From the NCBI GenBank assembly GCA_024401215.1, contig JAKSLL010000013.1, forward strand, positions 1 to 57,902: a stretch of 57,902 bases of DNA, read 5' to 3'. The stretch comes from Bacteroidaceae bacterium. Lineage in GTDB: Bacteria > Bacteroidota > Bacteroidia > Bacteroidales > Bacteroidaceae. The number at the start of each line of letters is the position of its first letter. Position 1 is the first letter of the stretch. A program made the position numbers and the translations under genes. A model generated the notes under the pieces. The model had not been told where the DNA came from, searched no databases, and worked only from the letters and a program-made list of their open reading frames with translations. Below are positions 44,282-53,136 of this stretch, one piece after another.

Positions 44282-47149
44282 ATGAAAAGAATCTTACTTT
44301 TATTCTTGATTTTGTCTTCCTTGGGTGCTAATGCACAAAGAAAGACAACAAGGGAATATGTGCCATCGCCTGTCAAAGGCACCGCATGGAACACCCCAGG
44401 AAACATCAACCCTTTCATTCCTGGATATTTTGCCGATCCGACAATTCGTCAATTCGGAGACACATATTATGTATATTCGACCACAGACGGCACAGGTAAT
44501 GGCTACGGTCCTGCTCAAGTGTGGATGTCAAAAGACTTTGTCAACTGGAGAAATTTTGTCATGAACTGGCCAACAACAGAAGTGGTTTGGGCACCAGATG
44601 TTGTACAGCAGCCAAATGGCAAATACCGATATTACTACTGCGAACCATGCAATGTCAACATCGGTGAAAGCGACTCGCCTATCGGTCCATGGAAGAACAT
44701 CCTCGGGAAAGAAGATGCAGTGATGGTGCCTGACCGTTTCATTCATAATGTGATAACCCTTGACCCAATGCTTTTCAAGGACGATGACGGCAGCCAATAT
44801 CTCTACTTCACCACATGGGGTATATACAAAGGTTTCGGCTGCGGAGTGGCAAAGCTCAAAGACGGAGATTTCGACATAAAAGACCTCGCCACTAAATATC
44901 AAGACGCACGCAGATGGAACGAAAACAACCCATATCCTATTGCTGCTGATAAGTTTTTCACAGAAAAGAAACTTATCCTTAACGACGAATTAAAAGACAT
45001 ATTTGAAGCGCCTTTCGTATTCAAGAAAGACGGCATATATTATTTCACTTATTCGTCAGGCTCATGCCATACTGATACTTACCGAGTACAATATGCAACA
45101 AGCAAAATAAGCCCTATGGGACCATGGGAATACAAGGGAGAACTGCTAACTACCAACGAAGACGGCACTATTCACGGACCTGGTCATCACTCCATCCTCG
45201 AAAAAGATGGCAACTACTATATCATCTACCATCGTCATAATATAGCAAAATCCGTACATGGATTCAATCGTCAGCTATGCATCGACAAGTTGGAATTTGA
45301 CAATGAAGGCAACATCATCAAGATCACCCCTACCCATAACGGAATAAACCCTCTCCCTGCTAAATTGCAGAAGAGAGCGTTACAGCACGTCAATCTTGCT
45401 TATGGAGCAAGCGTTACAGCATCAAGCTATTATGACGGTATGCACAAGCCCGAATATGCTGTTGACGACAACAATGCCACTCTTTGGAAAGCACGCCACA
45501 CGAACTGGGATTCACCACAAGGGAAGCATAATACAGAATGGATTCAGATAGACCTTGGCAAGCCACAGGTTTTCAATGAGATATGGACTCAATTTGAATA
45601 CCCAACCTTTTTCTATCAATATAAAATAGAAACATCTACAGACGGCATTGATTGGCGTTTGTATTCAGACAAGACCAGCAATACAAAGCAAGGTTCTCCA
45701 ATGATCGACTCAGGTTCGACAAAAGCCCGCTATATTAGATTATCTGTAACCGACACGCAGAAAAATGGTCATTTGCCAGCAATATGGAATGTAAAGGTAT
45801 GGAAGAATGCCCCCGAATTGCCATCTGTTACAGAAGACACTAACGATGCATCATACCCAGGCATGCACAAGAAAGATGTACAAGAGAACCAGCGCAACAA
45901 CTTTGCTTTCGCATTCGACATGAAAGCTATTGCAAGAGACGCACGAAAGCCTTTCGACATAGAGTCTGTGCCATGCCAAATGCCAGATGCTGCCAACACA
46001 GCAAACATCACTTTCTCTGCCAACAAGCCTATTCACGCTCGTGTAAAAAACGGCAGATGGGCGTTATTCTTTAACGGCACACAAAATCTCACAAGCAGCG
46101 TCACTCTTCCTGATAATTATAGATATAATTCCCCATACACAATATCTGCATGGATTCTGCCAACGAAGCTGGGCCCCGTATCAACAGTCGCATCACTCTC
46201 TTCATCACGCAATGACCTTGCAACTACAGAATTTCGTATCGGCACAGACCCTTCAACAGGACTTGTCAACCATAATGGTTCTTTCGAAAGCTATGGATGC
46301 CCTAAAGAGATAAAAGAGAACGAAGGCAAATGGCAGTTTTGGACCATCACCTATGACGGATGGAAAGAAAAAGCGTATCTGAATGGGCAACTCGTTCATG
46401 AACAAAACAATTTCATCATGATTCGCCCTGAAGGTAAAATAAAAATCGGGTCTGATGCGTTCGATACTAACTTCTTTATGGGTTATATCAGCAGCATATC
46501 CATCTCTCCTGTGTCATTGGATGACAATGCCATTAGAGAAATCTACGTGAATACGAACAAAAACACCGAACCATCGCTCGGTGACGATGACTTTGAAGAG
46601 ATTGACCCTGACAGCAAGTTTGAGATAAGCGAAACAATGAAAGTGTCTTTTGAGAAAAAGGATGTATTCACCCTTTCTACTTCATCCTCAGACTTCAACA
46701 ATGCCCCACTCACCAATGGAGGGGTAATATATGAAGAAGTCAGCGGAGATTTCGCTGTTATCGCCAAGATTGAGGACATGGAAGGGCTTTCTCAACATAG
46801 TGTCAAAGGCTATAACGAGGGAGGAATACTCATTGCGGACAGCACTACATATTATCAGATAGGTGCATTTCCGTTATATAACTGTGGAAACATGCTTACA
46901 ATACTTAGCAGACATGGCCGTCCACAATATCCAAACTACAAAGGATACAACTTCGATCCATACATACAGTTTGAGCGAAAGGGTGACCTTCTATATGCTC
47001 GAACAAGCCAAGACCTCAAGACATGGAGCAACATGCCAGGTTCACCTATTAAAATCAAAAGCAGCAAATTACAGATTGGTGCTTACCAAACAACATACTC
47101 AGAAAATACATCTTGGGTAAAAATAAGCAATTACACAATCTACAAATAG
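44282..47149 (+). CDS. Multidomain GH43-family glycosidase (GH43, F5/8-type, LamG, C-terminal beta domain)
   Basis: 955 residues with a signal peptide (cleaved near ANAQR). The GH43 five-blade domain (about 38-365) has its catalytic acids as Asp52 (FADPTIR), Asp about 160 (TLDPMLF) and Glu about 242 (DIFEAPFVF). A discoidin/F5-8-type domain follows (about 375-515, DNNATLWKARHT, WIQIDLGKP), then a LamG/concanavalin-like domain (about 580-760) and a C-terminal DUF1349-like domain (about 790-955). GH43 enzymes release arabinose or xylose from plant glycans. The exact subfamily is not identifiable by eye. It is a solitary gene, not inside a SusC/SusD locus. Confidence 0.88.
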   Translation: MKRILLLFLILSSLGANAQRKTTREYVPSPVKGTAWNTPGNINPFIPGYFADPTIRQFGDTYYVYSTTDGTGNGYGPAQVWMSKDFVNWRNFVMNWPTTEVVWAPDVVQQPNGKYRYYYCEPCNVNIGESDSPIGPWKNILGKEDAVMVPDRFIHNVITLDPMLFKDDDGSQYLYFTTWGIYKGFGCGVAKLKDGDFDIKDLATKYQDARRWNENNPYPIAADKFFTEKKLILNDELKDIFEAPFVFKKDGIYYFTYSSGSCHTDTYRVQYATSKISPMGPWEYKGELLTTNEDGTIHGPGHHSILEKDGNYYIIYHRHNIAKSVHGFNRQLCIDKLEFDNEGNIIKITPTHNGINPLPAKLQKRALQHVNLAYGASVTASSYYDGMHKPEYAVDDNNATLWKARHTNWDSPQGKHNTEWIQIDLGKPQVFNEIWTQFEYPTFFYQYKIETSTDGIDWRLYSDKTSNTKQGSPMIDSGSTKARYIRLSVTDTQKNGHLPAIWNVKVWKNAPELPSVTEDTNDASYPGMHKKDVQENQRNNFAFAFDMKAIARDARKPFDIESVPCQMPDAANTANITFSANKPIHARVKNGRWALFFNGTQNLTSSVTLPDNYRYNSPYTISAWILPTKLGPVSTVASLSSSRNDLATTEFRIGTDPSTGLVNHNGSFESYGCPKEIKENEGKWQFWTITYDGWKEKAYLNGQLVHEQNNFIMIRPEGKIKIGSDAFDTNFFMGYISSISISPVSLDDNAIREIYVNTNKNTEPSLGDDDFEEIDPDSKFEISETMKVSFEKKDVFTLSTSSSDFNNAPLTNGGVIYEEVSGDFAVIAKIEDMEGLSQHSVKGYNEGGILIADSTTYYQIGAFPLYNCGNMLTILSRHGRPQYPNYKGYNFDPYIQFERKGDLLYARTSQDLKTWSNMPGSPIKIKSSKLQIGAYQTTYSENTSWVKISNYTIYK

Positions 47150-47160
47150 GTCTTATGTAT

Positions 47161-47206
47161 AAAAACTCTGCCTTGCAAAACTTACGTTTCACAAGGCAGA
47201 GTTTTT
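47161..47206. terminator. Bidirectional terminator overlapping a stop codon
   Basis: AAAAACTCTGCCTTG (47161-47175) and its perfect complement (47192-47206) have a 16-nt loop and flanking A and T runs. The right arm covers the stop codon of the leftward PhnP-like gene, so one hairpin ends both convergent transcripts. Confidence 0.9.
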
Positions 47207-48089
47207 AGAATTCTATTACCTCACCGTCATAAGCAAGATGTATTCCCTCTGGCAAACACTTTTCTTCTTCAGCATGAGGCTTTATATGATGACTCATGTG
47301 AATAAGCCAAGTTTCCTTCGCCCCTATCTTTCTGGAAAATGATATTGCATCTTCTATTGTTTGATGACTCGGATGCTCCTTATGTCTCAAACCATTAACA
47401 ATCAGATAATCTACACCTTGAAGATACTCAAACTCATCTTCTGGTATTGACTTCATGTCAGTAATATACACAAAATTCTGTATTCTGAAGCCAAGTATTG
47501 GCAATTTGCCATGCATCACTCGCAACGGCATGATTTCCACATCATAGACTCCACTTCCATCATCAACCCTCTTCATCTCCTCTAATTCTTTAATCACCTC
47601 TGTTCGCTTCTGCAAGACAGAAGCGTCGAGATATTCTGCAGCCATCATGTCTTTCCCATTCCCCTTTATGAAAAATGGCACATGAGGTACAACTTCATTA
47701 AGATTGATTGCAGGCACTCCAGGGTATCGCTTATCCTTAGGTGTGAAGCAATAAGGAATGCGTTCTATAAGATGGTCGCAGCAAAACTTCTCCGAATACA
47801 CATCCACATCTCCAAATATGCTGTATGGTCTCAAGTCATCCAACCCTCCTACATGGTCATAATGCTCGTGTGTAATGAGGACTGCATCCAAAGGCTTGAA
47901 ATTCACTCTCAGCATCTGTTCTCTAAAGTCTGGTCCGCAGTCAATGAGAATAGACTTGCCACCTACTTCAACCAGAGTAGAGCATCTGAGTCTCTTGTCC
48001 TTAGCATCTTTAGACGCACAAACCTCACAAGAGCAGCCTATTTGAGGCACTCCGCAAGATGTTCCTGTTCCAAGTATCGTTATCTTCAT
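47205..48089 (-). CDS. Metallo-beta-lactamase-fold hydrolase, PhnP-like
   Basis: 294 residues. The N-terminus has TGTSCGVPQIGCSCEVCAS, the cysteine pattern of a PhnP-type structural zinc site. The active-site motif is ITHEHYDHVGGLDDLRP (about 74-90). Later ligands occur in LRVMHGKLPILGFR, ITDMKSIP and LIHMSHHI. PhnP cleaves phosphoribosyl cyclic phosphate in phosphonate breakdown, but no other phn genes are present, so the substrate is open. The start codon is preceded at only 3 bp by a dispersed repeat whose end offers a -7 box. Confidence 0.88.
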   Translation of the reverse strand: MKITILGTGTSCGVPQIGCSCEVCASKDAKDKRLRCSTLVEVGGKSILIDCGPDFREQMLRVNFKPLDAVLITHEHYDHVGGLDDLRPYSIFGDVDVYSEKFCCDHLIERIPYCFTPKDKRYPGVPAINLNEVVPHVPFFIKGNGKDMMAAEYLDASVLQKRTEVIKELEEMKRVDDGSGVYDVEIMPLRVMHGKLPILGFRIQNFVYITDMKSIPEDEFEYLQGVDYLIVNGLRHKEHPSHQTIEDAISFSRKIGAKETWLIHMSHHIKPHAEEEKCLPEGIHLAYDGEVIEF

Positions 48090-48092
48090 CGT

Positions 48093-48173
48093 AAGTAGGT
48101 AATCAAAATTATTTATATGTTCATCCTCGTAGGTGTGATCTTAATATCTATACTCCCTTTTGACCACCTACAT
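48093..48173. repeat. Short copy (81 bp) of the AAGTAGG element
   Basis: The first 45 bp are identical to the 51533-51618 copy (inverted there) and differ at few positions from the 12136 copy. The right end is degenerate (GACCACCTACAT). On the minus strand the left end reads TAATTTTG 14 bp upstream of the PhnP-like gene's start codon. Confidence 0.7.
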
Positions 48174-48248
48174 ATTTCAAAAAACATGCCAAAGTTATCA
48201 GGCAATATTCTTGTTGTTGAGGATTAAGAAAAATAAGAATGACAAATT

Positions 48249-49247
48249 CTATATGAAATTCACTTCTGGACGGATTACAATGCCAAACGTATCCATAACA
48301 TCCTTACAAACAGCCTCACATAAGGCAGCGATTTCTGCAGGCGTTGCTCCACCAAGATTCACAATCACAAGAGCTTGCTTCTCATAGACACCTGCCTTGC
48401 CAACAGACTTGCCTTTCCATCCACATTGCTCTATCAACCAGCCGGCAGGAATTTTCACTCCACCACTCACCTCATAGAAAGGCATTTGGGGATAATCTTT
48501 CTGTATCTCAAGGAACTTCTCCTTATCTACAACTGGATTCATGAAGAAACTTCCTGCATTGCCAAGCACTTTAGGGTCAGGAAGTTTTGAATTTCTTATT
48601 TCAATAATAGCATTTCTCACATCGGCGATTGTAATCTGCTCCATGCCTTCAAGCACAGAACGAAGATTGCCATAGTCAAGCTTCAGTTCATAATTCTTTT
48701 TCAGCCTGTAGGTAACATAAGTTACCGCATATTTCCCTTTCAGCTGATCTTTGAAAATGCTATGTCTATAAGAGAAATCACATTCAACATTACCAAAGCA
48801 CCTCTTAATACCACTTGTCAACTCTATAGCTTCAACAAGCACTATCACATCTTTAGCTTCCGAACCGTATGCACCGATATTCTGTACAGCACTCGCTCCC
48901 ACCTCGCCTGGCACTATAGAAAGATTCTCAACACCTCCCCATCCTCTCTCTACAGCATAGGCAACAAAATCATCCCACACAACACCAGCACCGACTCTCA
49001 CAAGCACATCATCTGCCGTCTCATCTACAATTTCATACCCTTTGATTCCGCTATGCAGCACAGTACCATTATAGTCTGATTGAAAAAGCAGATTAGAACC
49101 TCCACCAATATGAAGCACGTCACCACAAAGCTGAGGAATAATGTTGATTAGTTCTTCTTCCGACTCATATTCAATGAAAGTATCAGCACAAACATTCATG
49201 CCGAAAGTATTATTATTCAGAAGATTATAATTATGATATTTCTTCAT
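48249..49247 (-). CDS. murB: UDP-N-acetylmuramate dehydrogenase (UDP-N-acetylenolpyruvoylglucosamine reductase)
   Basis: 332 residues from the ATG at 49247 (MKKYHNYNLLNNNTFG); the frame runs 20 codons further upstream without homology. FAD-binding motifs are LHIGGGSNLLF and VPGEVGASAVQNIGAYG. YRHSIFK carries the conserved arginine, AGSFFMNP the proton-donating serine, and IRPEVNFI the final glutamate. It makes UDP-MurNAc with NADPH for peptidoglycan. It is the long Gram-negative (E. coli-like) type. Confidence 0.95.
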   Translation of the reverse strand: MKKYHNYNLLNNNTFGMNVCADTFIEYESEEELINIIPQLCGDVLHIGGGSNLLFQSDYNGTVLHSGIKGYEIVDETADDVLVRVGAGVVWDDFVAYAVERGWGGVENLSIVPGEVGASAVQNIGAYGSEAKDVIVLVEAIELTSGIKRCFGNVECDFSYRHSIFKDQLKGKYAVTYVTYRLKKNYELKLDYGNLRSVLEGMEQITIADVRNAIIEIRNSKLPDPKVLGNAGSFFMNPVVDKEKFLEIQKDYPQMPFYEVSGGVKIPAGWLIEQCGWKGKSVGKAGVYEKQALVIVNLGGATPAEIAALCEAVCKDVMDTFGIVIRPEVNFI

Positions 49248-49343
49248 AAGTATTAAAAGACATACTGATAACAAGATGCCCACATCTGATTGTGAGCAAT
49301 CTGGCACGCTACGAATTATTATAAGTTAATTTTTACACGTTAC

Positions 49344-50228
49344 TTAATAATCAATGCCAATAAGCTTCCAATCAGAACCGACCTTGTCAAAATGGAACTT
49401 AATCTCCATTCCATTTGCCACGCCCATCATAAGAAGAGTCTTCCTGTTATTGCTTAAACATGACTGTCCGTAATCTATGTTCACAAGTTCATTTTTTGGA
49501 AGCGGCATATCCTTGCACATCTCAAACCAATCATCAGGACCGATTTCACCGATGCCCTCGTCTTCGCCATCTTCACCCTCTCTCACCTCAACATTAACTT
49601 TCAGCGGACAAGCCAGAGACTCACGCTGGAACACGCTGTCGCTTGCGAACTTTGAATAGAAATGAAGGAAGTCCCCATTAGGGGTGTCGGTGCTCTTACA
49701 TTTGTTTATTTCAGAGAGGATCCATGTACCATTCAAGCGTTGGAAATGATATTTCTCCACACTGCAGGCTGCAAAGTCATTCTGAGTATCAGCATCTTCT
49801 CTCTTGTTCAAATGTATCCATTCAACGCCAACCTGACACACCGAAGTATCTTTCTTCAGAGCCACATCAGACTCTCGTTCATAGATGACAGCAAATAATT
49901 CCTGATTTTTAAACTTGTTGAAAGACTCCCATTCTTGACGAGAAAGTTTAGTCTGCGTTCCTTGTTCATTGCAAACAAGAGGGAAATGGATACGCTGTTT
50001 CTGAAAGCGTGGATTATCGGCAAAGTCAAAAAAGAAGTCGTCAAAAAGCTCATCCACAGCCTTTGGAGGCTCTTCCTCTTCAAACAGGTGAAGAGTGTCA
50101 CCAACAAAAGCCTCAACGGAATCCTCATCAACTTCCTCATCGTCAAACAGCGACCCAGAATCTTTGCCACCATTACATGCAGAAAGAACGCAAGCAACCG
50201 CAACGGCGATAACAAAACCTTTTCTCAT
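49344..50228 (-). CDS. DUF4348 family lipoprotein
   Basis: 294 residues from ATG 50228 (MRKGFVIAVAVACVLSAC); a longer reading from 50279 puts 17 extra residues before the signal peptide. Lipobox LSAC, then an Asp/Glu-rich linker, then VDELFDDFFFDFADNPRFQKQRIHFPL, the opening of the Bacteroidales DUF4348 family. No function is known. It is upstream of murB by 96 bp and divergent from pheS. Confidence 0.78.
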   Translation of the reverse strand: MRKGFVIAVAVACVLSACNGGKDSGSLFDDEEVDEDSVEAFVGDTLHLFEEEEPPKAVDELFDDFFFDFADNPRFQKQRIHFPLVCNEQGTQTKLSRQEWESFNKFKNQELFAVIYERESDVALKKDTSVCQVGVEWIHLNKREDADTQNDFAACSVEKYHFQRLNGTWILSEINKCKSTDTPNGDFLHFYSKFASDSVFQRESLACPLKVNVEVREGEDGEDEGIGEIGPDDWFEMCKDMPLPKNELVNIDYGQSCLSNNRKTLLMMGVANGMEIKFHFDKVGSDWKLIGIDY

Positions 50229-50290
50229 ATACATTAACATAAGAACTGCCCATATAACATAAAGCAAGCCCTTCAACACTTAATTTTCTG

Positions 50291-50298
50291 CAAATTTA
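50291..50298 (-). promoter_or_regulatory. Promoter of the DUF4348 lipoprotein gene, -7 box
   Basis: The minus strand reads TAAATTTG, 62 bp before the ATG at 50228. This also favours the shorter start, because the longer one would leave a leader of only a few nucleotides. Confidence 0.5.
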
Positions 50299-50333
50299 GG
50301 AGTTTATTTTTTTCTAAGCGTTAAAATTGAATG

Positions 50334-50349
50334 AAAATCACTATCTTTG
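50334..50349 (+). promoter_or_regulatory. pheS promoter
   Basis: TATCTTTG at 50342-50349 is preceded by GAAAATCAC, shared with two other promoters here. The leader is about 60 nt, without a T-box or attenuator that I can recognise. Confidence 0.6.
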
Positions 50350-50417
50350 CCGTAAATTTGTTTTTCAACAACACAAATTGATTAATTATAATAAGAAAAC
50401 ATAATACATTATAATAT

Positions 50418-51437
50418 ATGCTACAAAAAATTCAAAGCATGCTTCAGGAGGTTGACGGTCTCACAGCAGGTTCTGCAGAAGAGATTGAAGCCCTCCGCAT
50501 CAAATACCTTTCAAAGAAGGGATGCATTACTGCCCTTATGAATGACTTCCGCAATGTGCCAGCGGATCAGAAGAAAGAAATTGGCATAAAAATCAACGAA
50601 CTCAAAAACAAAGCAACAGAGAAAATCAACTCTCTTCGTGATGCTTTTGCTGTACAAGAGACTGACAGCGCCTCAATCGACATCACTCGTACTGCTTATC
50701 CTGTAGGTCTTGGCACTCGCCACCCGCTTACAATAGCAAAGAACGAAATTATAGATATCTTCTCACGTCTCGGATTCTCTCTTGCAGAAGGTCCAGAAGT
50801 TGAGGACGACTGGCATGTGTTCTCTTCTATGAACTTTGCTGATGATCATCCTGCTCGCGATATGCAGGACACATTCTTTGTTGAGGCACATCCAGATGTA
50901 ATCCTCCGCACACACACAAGTTCTGTTCAGGCTCGTGTGATGGAGAAGCAGCAGCCACCTGTTCGTGTTCTCTGTCCTGGTCGTGTGTATCGCAACGAGG
51001 CAATCTCTGCTCGTGCACATTGCTTCTTCCATCAGGTTGAAGGTCTTTATGTTGACAAGGATGTTAGCTTTACTGACCTCAAGCAGGTTCTTCTTCTTTT
51101 TGCAAAGGAGATGTTCGGTGAAGACACTCAGATTCGCCTCCGCCCATCATACTTCCCATTCACAGAGCCATCAGCAGAGATGGATGTGAGCTGCACACTT
51201 TGTAAAGGTACTGGTTGCAACATGTGTAAAGGTTCAGGATGGCTTGAGATTCTCGGCTGTGGTATGGTTCACCCAAATGTACTCGAAGCAAATGGCATTG
51301 ACTCAACAAAATACAAAGGTTATGCATTCGGCATGGGAATCGAGCGTATTGCCAACCTCAAATACCAAGTTAAGGACCTCCGCCTCTTCTCTGAGAACGA
51401 TGTTCGTTTCTTGAAGGAATTTGAAGCTGCAAACTGA
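50418..51437 (+). CDS. pheS: Phenylalanyl-tRNA synthetase alpha subunit
   Basis: 339 residues. A coiled-coil N-terminus (about 1-80) precedes the class II core with HPLTIAKNEIIDIFSRLGF, motif 2 RVYRNEAISARAHCFFHQVEGLYVD and motif 3 FGMGIERIANLKY. A Cys-rich CTLCKGTGCNMCKGSGWLE segment (about 257-275) looks like a zinc-binding insert, found in some bacterial PheS. It charges tRNA-Phe with PheT, which is not adjacent. Strong codon bias, own promoter and terminator. Confidence 0.96.
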   Translation: MLQKIQSMLQEVDGLTAGSAEEIEALRIKYLSKKGCITALMNDFRNVPADQKKEIGIKINELKNKATEKINSLRDAFAVQETDSASIDITRTAYPVGLGTRHPLTIAKNEIIDIFSRLGFSLAEGPEVEDDWHVFSSMNFADDHPARDMQDTFFVEAHPDVILRTHTSSVQARVMEKQQPPVRVLCPGRVYRNEAISARAHCFFHQVEGLYVDKDVSFTDLKQVLLLFAKEMFGEDTQIRLRPSYFPFTEPSAEMDVSCTLCKGTGCNMCKGSGWLEILGCGMVHPNVLEANGIDSTKYKGYAFGMGIERIANLKYQVKDLRLFSENDVRFLKEFEAAN

Positions 51438-51464
51438 TTTTAGGAAAAATATATAATGATATAC

Positions 51465-51497
51465 AAAAAGCTTGGTTTCATTGGAACCAAGCTTTTT
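51465..51497 (+). terminator. pheS terminator
   Basis: AAAAAGCTTGGTT and AACCAAGCTTTTT form a perfect 13-bp stem with T's after it. Confidence 0.9.
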
Positions 51498-51532
51498 TAT
51501 TTGACTATGCTGATTGATTATGACAATTTTAT

Positions 51533-51618
51533 AAGTAGATGATCAAAATTAGTTTAATAATAGATATTAAAAACACACCTACGAGGATGAACATATAAAT
51601 AATTTTGATTACCTACTT
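51533..51618. repeat. Short copy (86 bp) of the AAGTAGG element, inverted
   Basis: Its two ends, AAGTAGATGATCAAAATTA and the inverse of AAGTAGGTAATCAAAATTA, match at 17 of 19 positions, so this copy best shows the terminal inverted repeats. Both ends contain an outward-facing TAATTTTG. It lies between convergent genes, where neither box faces a nearby gene. Confidence 0.75.
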
Positions 51619-51651
51619 ACTAAGAACCTAACAACGACAAGGTGAGCCACC

Positions 51652-52128
51652 CTACTTCTTCATTCCATGGCACAAAGCACCAGAATCTTTATTAACAATA
51701 TCGAATGAATTATCGTTTACATCTTTCACAAAATACACCATCTCAGCGATTTCTGAAGCGCGCACTTTCTCCTTTATAGGATCTGCAAGCTTACGAAGCT
51801 GAGACTCGATAGCCTGCCTTTTTGTGATGTCAACACTATTGGGGTCAGAAAGAGCTATTGACACATTCGCTTTCTTCTCATCCATATCCACATAAAGGCT
51901 GTCACCTTCATGTTTCCATACACCAGGCAAGCTGATAGACATTATGTATTCAACTCCTTGTACAATTTGTTTCGAGTGACTGACACTCGTACAAGAACCA
52001 TCCTTCTTATATGTCATGATACTGAGGTCATCCAAAACCCACTTGCCAACAAACTCTGACTTTGACTTTTGAGCAAAAGCGCTCAATCCTATTGCCGCAA
52101 ATGCTAATAGTAAAAAAGATTTTTTCAT
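51652..52128 (-). CDS. Secreted lipocalin-like protein
   Basis: 158 residues from ATG 52128 (MKKSFLLLAFAAIGLSAFAQ); an upstream in-frame extension of 33 residues has no signal. The signal peptide is followed by FVGKWVLDDLSIMTYKKDGSC, a start resembling small lipocalin-like or calycin domains, then alternating beta strands and a helix. The family is not certain. It is a single gene between a repeat copy and a divergent carbonic anhydrase. Confidence 0.65.
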   Translation of the reverse strand: MKKSFLLLAFAAIGLSAFAQKSKSEFVGKWVLDDLSIMTYKKDGSCTSVSHSKQIVQGVEYIMSISLPGVWKHEGDSLYVDMDEKKANVSIALSDPNSVDITKRQAIESQLRKLADPIKEKVRASEIAEMVYFVKDVNDNSFDIVNKDSGALCHGMKK

Positions 52129-52277
52129 AATTATAATAGGTATGTTAAAATAAACAAGATGATACAAAGATACATAATTATCGTTTATAGTAACTCTTCT
52201 TTCATCATTTTTTTCAAAAAAACACATATAAACGAAAAATACGCCCTCACAAAGAATAGTATATTATTGTTTTACCT

Positions 52278-52285
52278 AACTTTGC
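52278..52285 (+). promoter_or_regulatory. Carbonic anhydrase promoter, -7 box
   Basis: TAACTTTG, followed by a leader of about 100 nt before the ATG at 52393. No TTG at the normal spacing. Confidence 0.55.
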
Positions 52286-52392
52286 AGGCGTTTTCAGGTA
52301 TTAAGAAACAGAAGCCAAGTGAAAAAAGAGCTTGTAAATAACATTAACACAAATTCACAGCCCACATTATATTAATAATAAGGTAAAAAATC

Positions 52393-53130
52393 ATGAACAA
52401 AAACATTCTTTACGCTTCTGCCATCATGATGGCAGGTGTATTCGCAGCTTGCGACAACAGGCAGCAGACAGCAGCAGAAACTGCATCAACAGATTCAACA
52501 AATGTAGAAACTCATGTGCTTCATGCTAAAGATGTTGATCCTCTCACTCCAGACGCTGTTATTGACATTCTCAAGAAAGGCAACGCAGCATTTGTTGAGC
52601 ATCACACACAGAATCGCGACGCTGTTGCTCAGTTGAAAGAGTCATCACACGACGGTCAGCATCCTTTGGCAATTGTACTCTCATGTATCGATGCGCGTGT
52701 GCCTGTTGAGATCCTCTTCGACAAAGGTGTAGGTGACATTTTCGTGACTCGTGTTGCAGGTAATGTTGTCAGCGGTGATGTTCTCGGTTCAATGGAATAT
52801 GCATGTGAGCATTCTGGTTCAAAAGTCGTTGTTGTTATGGGCCACAAGCAATGCGGAGCTGTTCACTCAGCATGCGCTGATGTTCAGGCAGGCAACATGA
52901 CAGCCATGCTTGCAAAAATCAAGCCAGCAATAGAAGAACTCAAGACAGACAGCACAAATATTGAAGACGAAGCTTTCCAGAACGAAGTATCTCGCCAGAA
53001 CGCACTCAACATGGTCAAGGCAGTACGCGAAGGCAGCGAGATTCTTAGCGAGATGGAGAAAGAAGGCAAGATAAAGATTGTAGCAGCCCTCTTCGACCTT
53101 GAGACTGGCGAGGTAGAGTTCCTCAAATAA
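52393..53130 (+). CDS. Beta-class carbonic anhydrase, lipoprotein form
   Basis: 245 residues. An N-terminal lipoprotein signal (lipobox FAAC, Cys20) is followed by a Thr/Ser/Ala-rich linker (about 21-50). Zinc ligands are Cys in VLSCIDARVP (with the Asp/Arg pair), His and Cys in MGHKQCGAVHSA. The enzyme interconverts CO2 and bicarbonate. Most beta enzymes are cytosolic, so this one probably works in the periplasm or at the outer membrane. It stands alone and ends in a pair of hairpins. Confidence 0.92.
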   Translation: MNKNILYASAIMMAGVFAACDNRQQTAAETASTDSTNVETHVLHAKDVDPLTPDAVIDILKKGNAAFVEHHTQNRDAVAQLKESSHDGQHPLAIVLSCIDARVPVEILFDKGVGDIFVTRVAGNVVSGDVLGSMEYACEHSGSKVVVVMGHKQCGAVHSACADVQAGNMTAMLAKIKPAIEELKTDSTNIEDEAFQNEVSRQNALNMVKAVREGSEILSEMEKEGKIKIVAALFDLETGEVEFLK

Positions 53131-53136
53131 GTAATA

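Noticed and set aside
47205-48089. phnP as evidence of a phosphonate pathway
   Set aside because: No other phn genes are present; the metallo-beta-lactamase family is broad.
49248-49307. N-terminal extension of murB
   Set aside because: The 20 extra codons have no homology; the ATG at 49247 gives a normal MurB length.
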